Source: Propionibacteriaceae bacterium
GTDB taxonomy: Bacteria; Actinomycetota; Actinomycetes; Propionibacteriales; Propionibacteriaceae
Length of the DNA: 64,000 bases
NCBI GenBank assembly: GCA_031266665.1
Contig: JAISAO010000035.1
Span: 1 to 64,000 of the forward strand
Reading direction: 5' to 3'
Position numbers and translations under genes: made by a program. The number at the start of each line of letters is the position of its first letter. The first letter of the stretch is position 1. Positions 26,927-33,645 of the stretch are shown here, one piece after another. A model generated the notes under the pieces. It was given only the letters and a program-made list of their open reading frames with translations, was not told the DNA's origin and searched no databases.

Positions 26927-27862
26927 ATGTCGCACGCCGCCGCCGTCGCGCCGGCCGAATCGCCGCCTGTCAAACGACGCCGCTTCCACCTCACCCCTTA
27001 CAGCCTGCTGTTCCCAGCCGTGGCCATCTTGTTGGCCGCCCTGGCCTACCCGGTGGGCTGGCAGATCTTCGCCTCCGTGCATCGCTACGGCCGGGCCCAG
27101 CAATTCGGCCAGCCGGCCGAGTTCATCGGCGCCGCCAATTACTTGGCGCTGGTGCGCGACCCGGCCATCTGGTCGGTGGTGGTCCGCTCGATCGGCTTCT
27201 GCCTGGTCAACGCCGTCCTGACGGTCCTGATCGGGGTCGGCCTGGCCGTCTTGATGAACGCCGCCGCCAAGGCCTGCCGCTTGATCCTCCAGATCGGCCT
27301 GCTGCTGGCCTGGGCCATGCCGGTGGTGGCGGCCATGACAGTGTGGAACTGGCTCTTCCAGTGGCACACCGGCGTCGTCAACCAGGTCTTGACCCAGCTG
27401 GGCTTCAGCTTCCACAACCACAACTGGCTGGAGTCGCCGCTCAGCTTCTACGCCGTGGCCACCATCATCGTGGTCTGGATGTCGGTCCCCTTCGTGGCCT
27501 TCTCCGTCTTCGCCGGCCTGACCCAGATCTCGCCCGAGGTGACCGAGGCCGCCCAGTTGGACGGGGCCAGCGGCTGGCGCCGCTTCACCCACATCGTGAT
27601 GCCCATGATCCGGCCGGTCTTGATGATCGTGCTGCTGCTCCAGATCATCTGGGACCTGCGGGTCTTCACCCAGATCAAGCTGCTCCAAGACGCCGGCGCC
27701 CCGCTGTCCGAGACCGACCTGCTGGGCACCTACATCTATCGCGTCAGCACCGGCGTGTCCGACTTCGGCCTGGCCGCCGCCATGAGCGTCTTCGTGTTGC
27801 TGTTGACCTTGATCCTGTCCGCCCCCTACGTCCGCTCCCTGATGAAGGAGGAGTCGCTATGA
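26927..27862 (+). CDS. Sugar ABC transporter permease, MalF-like (CUT1)
   Basis: 311 aa, six membrane helices beginning LLFPAVAILLAALAYPVGW. The EAA motif is VTEAAQLDGASGWRRFTHI followed by VMPMIRP, and CUT1 features include NWLFQWHTGVVNQVL and VPFVAFSVFAGLTQI. Forms the channel with the next gene; their junction is an ATGA overlap at 27859. ACAGAGAGGGCAGCCC precedes the ATG. Confidence 0.93.
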   Translation: MSHAAAVAPAESPPVKRRRFHLTPYSLLFPAVAILLAALAYPVGWQIFASVHRYGRAQQFGQPAEFIGAANYLALVRDPAIWSVVVRSIGFCLVNAVLTVLIGVGLAVLMNAAAKACRLILQIGLLLAWAMPVVAAMTVWNWLFQWHTGVVNQVLTQLGFSFHNHNWLESPLSFYAVATIIVVWMSVPFVAFSVFAGLTQISPEVTEAAQLDGASGWRRFTHIVMPMIRPVLMIVLLLQIIWDLRVFTQIKLLQDAGAPLSETDLLGTYIYRVSTGVSDFGLAAAMSVFVLLLTLILSAPYVRSLMKEESL

Positions 27863-28698
27863 GCCGGCTCAAGCCCGGCCGGATCGTGGCCAGCCTGGCC
27901 GCCGTGGTGGTGGCCCTGGTGTGGGCCTTTCCGGTCTACTGGATGGTCAACTCGGCCCTGCTGCCCAACACCGTCCTGACCTCGTCAACCCCCCGCTTCC
28001 TGCCCTTCGGCGGCTCGTTGAAGAACTTCCGGGCGGTCTGGGACGGCGGCACCTTCCTACCGGCCCTGCGCACCAGCCTGATCGTCACCTTGACGGCGGT
28101 CCTGTGCTGCCTGCTGTTCGCCTTCTGCGCCGCCCTGGCCATCTCCCGCTTCCGTTTCCGGGGACGGACCAGTTTCGTCCTGGCCGTCTTGTTCATCCAG
28201 ATGCTGCCGGCCGAGGGCCTGTTCATCGCCCAGTACAAGATGATGTCCCAGGTCGGATTGACCGATCACGCGCTCGGCCTGGCCAGCCTCTACGCCGCCG
28301 CCGTCGTGCCCTTCACCGTTTGGATGTTGCGCGGCTTCGTCGCCGGGGTGCCGGCCGATCTGGAGGAGGCCGCCATGGTGGACGGCGCATCGCGCACCGG
28401 GGCCTTCTTCCGCATAACCTTCCCGTTGCTGGCCCCCGGCCTGGTGGCCTCTGGGGTCTACGCCTTCCTGCAGGCCTGGAACGAGTTCACCATCGCTTTG
28501 GTCATCATGCCCAGCGCCGCCGCCCAGACCCTGCCCTTGTGGCTGCGCGGCTTCATCCAGCAGTCCAGCACCCGGGCGGTCGACTGGGGCCAGGTGATGG
28601 CCGCCAGCACCTTGGTGGCCCTGCCGGTGATCGTCTTCTTCTTGCTGGTCCAGGGCCGCTTGACCTCCGGGTTGGTGGCCGGGGCGGTCAAAGGCTGA
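27859..28698 (+). CDS. Sugar ABC transporter permease, MalG-like (CUT1)
   Basis: 279 aa, six membrane helices. EAA loop: ADLEEAAMVDGASRTGAFFR then ITFPLLAP. C-terminus RLTSGLVAGAVKG is typical of MalG-type subunits. The ATG overlaps the preceding stop. No ATPase gene follows: the next gene is mdh 241 bp downstream, with no supported gene in between. The importer probably uses a shared MsmK/MsmX-type ATPase encoded elsewhere. Confidence 0.93.
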   Translation: MSRLKPGRIVASLAAVVVALVWAFPVYWMVNSALLPNTVLTSSTPRFLPFGGSLKNFRAVWDGGTFLPALRTSLIVTLTAVLCCLLFAFCAALAISRFRFRGRTSFVLAVLFIQMLPAEGLFIAQYKMMSQVGLTDHALGLASLYAAAVVPFTVWMLRGFVAGVPADLEEAAMVDGASRTGAFFRITFPLLAPGLVASGVYAFLQAWNEFTIALVIMPSAAAQTLPLWLRGFIQQSSTRAVDWGQVMAASTLVALPVIVFFLLVQGRLTSGLVAGAVKG

Positions 28699-28939
28699 CC
28701 CGGGGACCCGGGCCGGCGCCAGGTTCGATCATCACGTCCCCGCCAAACGACGCCGGCGGCGGAGGGCTAGAGGCGCCGTTTCCAGGCGACGGCCGTGGTT
28801 CGGCCGAAGCCGCTCCCGAGCGGGCAACCGTCCCTGGGCTGGGAACCGTCTCTGAGAGGGGCGGGAGGGCCGCCGAGGGGCGGGAGATGCGCTAACGTGG
28901 CAGGGCACAAGGACCAAGCCAAAGAAGGAGTTCCCGCCC

Positions 28940-29929
28940 ATGTCCCCAACCCCAGTCAAGGTGGCCGTCACCGGGGCCGCCGGCCAGATCGGCTACAGCC
29001 TGCTGTTCCGCCTGGCCTCGGGCCAGCTATTCGGCCCCGACACCCCGATCGAGCTGCGCCTGCTCGAGATCACGCCGGCCCTCAAAACCCTCGAGGGCGT
29101 GGTCATGGAGCTGGACGACTGCGCCTTCGAGACCTTGGCGGCGGTCGAGATCGGCGACGACCCGCGCCAGATCTTCGACGGCGCCAGCCTGGCCCTGCTG
29201 GTGGGCTCTAGGCCGCGCACCGCCGGCATGGAGCGCAGCGACCTGTTGAGCGCCAACGGGGCCATCTTCACGGCCCAGGGCCAGGCCCTGAACGCGGTCG
29301 CCGCCTCCGACATCAGGGTGGTCGTGACCGGCAACCCGGCCAACACCAACGCCCTGATCTGTCTCAGCAACGCCCCCGACATCCCCGCCGACCGCTTCTC
29401 GTCCCTGATGCGGCTGGACCACAACCGGGCCGTCCACCAACTGGCCGCCAAGGTCGGCCGGCCGGTGTCGGCCGTCAAGCGGATGACCATCTGGGGCAAC
29501 CACTCCACCAGCCAGTACCCCGACATCTTCCACGCCCAGGTGGACGGCCGCCCGGCGGCCCAGACGGTCGACGACCAGGCCTGGCTGGAGCAGGACTTCA
29601 TCCCCACCGTGGCCAAGCGCGGCGCCGCCGTCATCGCCGCCCGGGGCTCGTCCTCGGCCGCCTCGGCCGCCAACGCCACCTTGGAGCACGCCCGGGACTG
29701 GCTCTTCGGCACCCCGGCCGACGACTGGGTGTCGATGGCTGTCCGCTCCGACGGCTCCTACGGCGTGGCCGAGGGCATCGTCTCGGGCTTCCCCGTGACC
29801 TGCGCCGCCGGCTCCCACCAGATCGTCCCCGGCCTCGACCTCGACCCCTTCTCCCGGTCCAAGATCGACGCCAGTGTGGCCGAACTGTTGGACGAGCGGG
29901 CCGCCGTCCAACAACTGGGCCTGATCTGA
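28940..29929 (+). CDS. mdh: Malate dehydrogenase
   Basis: 329 aa. Interconverts malate and oxaloacetate. NAD-binding [20 protein letters not shown], substrate Arg residues in [42 protein letters not shown] and catalytic His in [12 protein letters not shown] mark the cytosolic-type MDH usual in Actinobacteria. GAAGGAGTTCCCGCCC precedes the ATG. A strong hairpin lies just after the stop. Confidence 0.96.
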   Translation: MSPTPVKVAVTGAAGQIGYSLLFRLASGQLFGPDTPIELRLLEITPALKTLEGVVMELDDCAFETLAAVEIGDDPRQIFDGASLALLVGSRPRTAGMERSDLLSANGAIFTAQGQALNAVAASDIRVVVTGNPANTNALICLSNAPDIPADRFSSLMRLDHNRAVHQLAAKVGRPVSAVKRMTIWGNHSTSQYPDIFHAQVDGRPAAQTVDDQAWLEQDFIPTVAKRGAAVIAARGSSSAASAANATLEHARDWLFGTPADDWVSMAVRSDGSYGVAEGIVSGFPVTCAAGSHQIVPGLDLDPFSRSKIDASVAELLDERAAVQQLGLI

Positions 29930-29955
29930 GACCAGTCCTGACCCGGGCTTGAGCG

Positions 29956-29998
29956 AGCGGCGGGGCCGTCTCCCTCCAGGGGGGATGGCCCCGCCGCT
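29956..29998 (+). terminator. Terminator-like hairpin after mdh
   Basis: AGCGGCGGGGCC (29956-29967) pairs perfectly with GGCCCCGCCGCT (29987-29998), 26 bp past the mdh stop. Confidence 0.75.
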
Positions 29999-30088
29999 GG
30001 CGTCTTCAGAGGGTGGCGCCGCCGATGGCGCGGCGGGACATCGCGTCATCGACTGTCGGCTGTCACCGACGGCCGATATTCTGGGCCC

Positions 30089-30304
30089 ATGATCAGTCAG
30101 ACGTTGTTGCGGCAAGTGGGCGAACTGGAACGGTCCGCCCAGGTGGAGTTAATCGACTTCTTGTACCGAGAGATCGACGGTGAGACGCTGGACGATTCGA
30201 CCCGGGCGATCTTGGACGAACGCATCGCCGACCTGGAGGCCAATCCAAGCGAGGGGCGTCCGATGGCTGAGACGTTGGCCGACTTGCGGGCGAAATGGCG
30301 GTGA
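30089..30304 (+). CDS. Addiction module antitoxin (TIGR02574-like)
   Basis: 71 aa, acidic. The pattern QVELIDFLYREIDGETLDD, ILDERIADLEANPSEGRPM and ETLADLRAKW fits the small 'putative addiction module component' family that pairs with RelE/ParE toxins. It should bind and neutralise the toxin encoded by the next gene and likely autorepress. Toxin start overlaps its last 10 nt. The pair lies between mdh and adh, a typical accessory insertion. Confidence 0.8.
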   Translation: MISQTLLRQVGELERSAQVELIDFLYREIDGETLDDSTRAILDERIADLEANPSEGRPMAETLADLRAKWR

Positions 30305-30606
30305 AGTATCGGATCGTCGTCCGACCGTTGGCGAAACGTGATCTTGACGAGGCGGCCGCTTATTTGGCGGACATTGACACGGACCTGGCTCTGCGACTAT
30401 TCGATGATGTCGAGCGAGCGTCGATCCGGTTGGAGACTTTCCCGTTCGTGGGCAGAGAGCCTTATCGCGGCGTCCGACGGGTGGCTCTGGACGTGTTCCC
30501 GTATCACCTGTACTACCGGGTGACCGACCATGCGGTCCACGTCATCGCGCTGTTGCACAACCGTCGAGGCCCGGACGTGGTCAGCCGTACTATGACCGGT
30601 CGCTGA
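30295..30606 (+). CDS. RelE/ParE-superfamily toxin
   Basis: 103 aa, basic. VVRPLAKRDLDEAAAYLADI, FPFVGREPYRGVRRVALDVF, PYHLYYRVTDHAVHVIALLH (each within 20 residues) and NRR define the ParE/RelE plasmid-stabilisation fold. RelE members cleave mRNA on the ribosome and ParE members inhibit gyrase; the sequence alone does not choose between them. It overlaps the antitoxin and ends 8 nt from the convergent adh. Confidence 0.85.
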   Translation: MAVKYRIVVRPLAKRDLDEAAAYLADIDTDLALRLFDDVERASIRLETFPFVGREPYRGVRRVALDVFPYHLYYRVTDHAVHVIALLHNRRGPDVVSRTMTGR

Positions 30607-30613
30607 CGACGAT

Positions 30614-31657
30614 TCAGAGGCTGGCGATGTCGATGACGAAGCGGAAGCGGACGTCGCCGGCCACCACTCGCTGATAGGCGGCGTCCACCTGGTCGGCGGT
30701 GATCAGCTCGATGCGGGGGGCGACGTCGTGGGCGGCGCAGAAGTCCAGCATCTGTTGGGTGGCGGCGATGCCGCCGATATTGGAGCCGGTGATCGTCTTG
30801 TGGCCGTCGCACAACCCCCTGGTACTGAAGGCTTGTTTCTCGGGGGGCAGGCCGATGAAGACCAGCTTCCCACCCAGGCGCAGCAGCCCGACGTAGGCGT
30901 CGACGTCGATGTTGTTGCTGATGGTGCAGATGATGAGGTCGAAGCGGCCCTTCAGGTTGGTGAAGGTCTCTGGGTCGGCGGTGGCGTGGTAGTGGTCGGC
31001 CCCCAGGGACAAGGCGTCGGCCCGTTTGTTCTCGGAGCGCGACAGGGCGGTCACCTCGGCCCCCATGGCGTGGGCCAGCTGCACCCCCATGTGCCCCAGG
31101 CCGCCCAGCCCGATCACGGCCACCTGTTGGCCCGGCCCGGCGCCGTGGCGCACCAGCGGGGCGTAGGGGGTGATGCCGGCGCACAGCAGGGGCGCGGCCC
31201 GGTCCAGCGGGATGGAGTCGGGCAGGCGCAGGACGTAGCCCTGGCGCACCACAATCTGTTGGGAGTAGCCGCCGGCGGTGGGCAAACCGTCGCGGCCGAT
31301 GTCGTTGTAGGTCCAGACGGCCCGGTCCAGGCAGGCGTTCTCCTCCCCCAGCCGGCAGTGCTGACAGACCCCGCAGGAGTCGACGAAACAGCCCACCCCG
31401 ACCCGATCACCAACCCGGTGACGGTCGACCGCCGGGCCGACGGCGCTGACCACCCCGGCGATCTCGTGCCCCGGGGTCAACGGGAAGATGGTCCGGCCCC
31501 ACTCCCCCCGGGCGGTGTGGATGTCGGAGTGGCAGACGCCGGCATATTTGATGTCGATGACGACCTCGTCCGGCCCGGGGTCGCGCCGGACGATGGTGGC
31601 GCGGTGGTAAGCCGCCCCGGCCGAGTCGGTGGCCAGGGCTTTGACGGTTGAGGGCAT
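30614..31657 (-). CDS. Zinc-dependent alcohol dehydrogenase
   Basis: 347 aa MDR-family dehydrogenase. Catalytic zinc ligands: Cys in KYAGVCHSDIH, His/Glu in LTPGHEIAGVV. Structural zinc: CGVCQHCRLGEENAC. Rossmann motif VAVIGLGGLGHMGVQLAHAM. TYNDIGRDGLPTAGGYSQ matches the CAD/AdhC-like group that reduces aldehydes with NADPH, though ethanol-active ADHs are similar. GGAGATCCAC precedes the ATG. Monocistronic, with a repeated AACCTT palindrome about 175-220 bp upstream. Confidence 0.9.
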   Translation of the reverse strand: MPSTVKALATDSAGAAYHRATIVRRDPGPDEVVIDIKYAGVCHSDIHTARGEWGRTIFPLTPGHEIAGVVSAVGPAVDRHRVGDRVGVGCFVDSCGVCQHCRLGEENACLDRAVWTYNDIGRDGLPTAGGYSQQIVVRQGYVLRLPDSIPLDRAAPLLCAGITPYAPLVRHGAGPGQQVAVIGLGGLGHMGVQLAHAMGAEVTALSRSENKRADALSLGADHYHATADPETFTNLKGRFDLIICTISNNIDVDAYVGLLRLGGKLVFIGLPPEKQAFSTRGLCDGHKTITGSNIGGIAATQQMLDFCAAHDVAPRIELITADQVDAAYQRVVAGDVRFRFVIDIASL

Positions 31658-31829
31658 GTGGATCTCCTAAGACGGGCGGGCGACCGGCCTCGTCGCCGCC
31701 CAGTGGTCGTTGCTGGAATCGCTTCCACCATACACCCAGGGGTGTCTCGCCCAACCGTTCCCGGTTCAATAGGTAAACCTGCCGCACATACCATCCACAG
31801 CAACAGCTCTCCCCTATCCCGGAGCCCTC

Positions 31830-31877
31830 TGTAACCTTATCCAAGGTTTTTCGGGCCTTGGATGTAACCTTTTCCAA
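31830..31877. promoter_or_regulatory. Candidate operator: direct and inverted repeats between adh and DUF3017
   Basis: TGTAACCTTATCCAA (31830) and TGTAACCTTTTCCAA (31863) are direct repeats 33 bp apart with one mismatch. The first lies within AACCTT-N4-AAGGTT (31833-31848), and CCAAGG/CCTTGG (31841-31861) forms an overlapping dyad. It lies between the DUF3017 stop and the adh start, so adh is the probable target; a MerR- or TetR-type regulator is a guess. Confidence 0.5.
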
Positions 31878-31889
31878 CTTACCGACCGG

Positions 31890-32189
31890 TCACCAGTCCA
31901 CGGTGGCGATGGCGTCGATCACGATCAGGGCCAGGCCGAGGCCGAGGTAGAGGGCCACGTCGAGGGCCTTGCCCCGCACCGCCAGGATGCCGGGGGCCGG
32001 CAGCGCCCAGCGCAGGAGGCCGCCGACGATCATGGCCGAGCCCAGGAAGGCCAGGCCGGTCCGCCATTGGCCCAGGGCCACCAGTCCCAGGCCCAGGGCC
32101 GCCAGGGCCACCACCACCACCCAGGGCCATTGCCGCCGGGCCGCTCCCAGAGGGCCCTTCCACTCGGCCAGCGGCCGTCTGTCGCTCAT
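31890..32189 (-). CDS. DUF3017 small membrane protein
   Basis: 99 aa with three hydrophobic segments (WPWVVVVALAALGLGLVALG, GLAFLGSAMIVGGLLRWALP, ALDVALYLGLGLALIVIDA). Position right after folD and composition match DUF3017, an actinobacterial family with no known function. It ends in IDAIATVDW. The ATG at 32189 lies 56 bp after the folD stop. Confidence 0.75.
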   Translation of the reverse strand: MSDRRPLAEWKGPLGAARRQWPWVVVVALAALGLGLVALGQWRTGLAFLGSAMIVGGLLRWALPAPGILAVRGKALDVALYLGLGLALIVIDAIATVDW

Positions 32190-32244
32190 GTCCGCTCGGC
32201 CGCTTCCGCCCGTTTGACCGGATCGACCGGCGGCCCGCCCCGGG

Positions 32245-33093
32245 TCATCGGAGCGCCTCCGCCCGTTCGACCAGGTTGACCAGCAGCATGGCCCGGGTCA
32301 TCGGGCCGACCCCGCCCGGCGTCGGCGCCACCAGCCGGGCGACCGACCAGACATCGTCCGCCAGGTCGCCCACCAGCCCGGCGGGCGTCCGGGTCAGGCC
32401 GACATCGACCGCCACCGCCCCCGGCCTCAGCATCGCGCCGCTGATCAGTCCGGGGCGCCCGGCGGCGGCCACCACGATGTCGGCCCGGCGGGTGTGATCG
32501 GCCAGGTCGCGGGTGCCGGTGTGGCACAGGCTGACGGTGGCGTTCTCCGACCGCCGCGTGGCCAATAGCCCCAGGGGCCGCCCCACCGTCGTCCCCCGGC
32601 CGACCACGCAGACCTCGGCCCCGTCCCAGTCCACGCCGTGGCGGCGCAACAACTCGACGATGCCTAGCGGGGTGCAGGGCAGCGGCCCCGGCGCCCCCAG
32701 CACCAGCCGGCCCAGGTTGACCGGATGGAGACCGTCGGCGTCCTTGGCCGGGTCGACCAATTCCAGCGCCCGGTTGTCGTCCAGGTGGGGCGGCAGGGGC
32801 AGTTGGACGATGAAGCCGGTGCAAGCCGGGTCGGCGTTGAGCCCGGCGACGGCGGCGGCCACCCGCTCCCAGGGCGAGTCGCCCGGCAGCTCGACTTGGA
32901 TCGACTCGATCCCGACCTCGGCGCAGTCGCGGTGCTTGCCGGCCACATAGGCCCGGCTGCCCGGATCGTCGCCCACCAGCACGGTCCCCAGCCCGGGGAC
33001 GACACCGCGCCGCCGCAGGGCCGCCACCTTGACCGCCAGTTCGGCCTTGATCCGGGCCGCCGTCGCCCGGCCGTCGATCCTGTCCGCCGTCAT
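32245..33093 (-). CDS. folD: Bifunctional methylenetetrahydrofolate dehydrogenase/cyclohydrolase
   Basis: 282 aa. Oxidises 5,10-methylene-THF and hydrolyses methenyl-THF to 10-formyl-THF. Motifs: [20 protein letters not shown] (catalytic Tyr and Lys), [57 protein letters not shown] and [15 protein letters not shown]. The ATG at 33093 has GGAGGGTCT upstream; the frame is open to 33159 but lacks homologous content. Works in the same one-carbon pool as purU at 17484. Confidence 0.96.
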   Translation of the reverse strand: MTADRIDGRATAARIKAELAVKVAALRRRGVVPGLGTVLVGDDPGSRAYVAGKHRDCAEVGIESIQVELPGDSPWERVAAAVAGLNADPACTGFIVQLPLPPHLDDNRALELVDPAKDADGLHPVNLGRLVLGAPGPLPCTPLGIVELLRRHGVDWDGAEVCVVGRGTTVGRPLGLLATRRSENATVSLCHTGTRDLADHTRRADIVVAAAGRPGLISGAMLRPGAVAVDVGLTRTPAGLVGDLADDVWSVARLVAPTPGGVGPMTRAMLLVNLVERAEALR

Positions 33094-33300
33094 AGACCCT
33101 CCTTCGCGCGGATCAACCTTAACCCGTCGGACGCGGCCGGCCACGAAACCCGAGACCACGGCGCCCCCTTGGCAGCCCGAGTCTGAAAAGAGATGGCAAC
33201 CCGCCGGTGAACGAGTTCAACTGACCGGAACCTGTGATTAGGCTTTGAGCCGCCCCGGACAAGGGGTTATCCAGACTATTATGGGGAGAACGAGGAATCC

Positions 33301-33495
33301 ATGAAACAACCCATGAGACCTAGTCGTGTTGTGGAGATCATCTTCTCGTTCCTCGCTCTGGGGGCCATCATCGCTTTGGTGGCGCTGTTAGTCTCAGGTC
33401 GGGGTGGTCCCCCTCTCACCACCGCCCTGATCGGCATCGCGGGAGTCTCCATGATGGTCATGGCGATGGCCCAACTCGTGCGTAAGAACTTATAG
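33301..33495 (+). CDS. Small two-helix membrane protein
   Basis: 64 aa. Two hydrophobic spans (IIFSFLALGAIIALVALLVS and TALIGIAGVSMMVMAMAQLV) with a basic N-terminus and C-terminus. No family recognised. GAACGAGGAATCC precedes the ATG. Its C-terminal part is duplicated directly downstream. Base composition is lower in G+C than nearby genes, and it is isolated between folD and pheT on the opposite strand. Confidence 0.6.
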   Translation: MKQPMRPSRVVEIIFSFLALGAIIALVALLVSGRGGPPLTTALIGIAGVSMMVMAMAQLVRKNL

Positions 33496-33526
33496 CACCA
33501 ACTTTAACCGGCCTGGCGCCCGAGCC

Positions 33527-33632
33527 CACCGTTTTGATCGCTATCGCGGGAGTCTCCATGCTGGTCGTAGTCGATTCCCAACTCTTCCGCCAAGACAAGT
33601 GACACCATCCCTGACCGGTCTGGCGCTTGAGC
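33527..33632 (+). pseudogene. Degenerate tandem copy of the small membrane gene's 3' end
   Basis: Starting at 33420 and 33527 (period 107 bp), two copies share GATCGSTATCGCGGGAGTCT-type sequence, CCCAACTC, and the region past the stop (CCGGYCTGGCGC). The second encodes TVLIAIAGVSMLVVVDSQLF then RQDK and a stop, but has no start or first helix. Confidence 0.75.
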
Positions 33633-33645
33633 CCAGATCTCGGTC

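Noticed and set aside
28699-28939. Small gene between the MalG-like permease and mdh
   Set aside because: The open frames there are Arg/Pro-rich and lack ribosome sites; I see no supported feature in these 241 bp.
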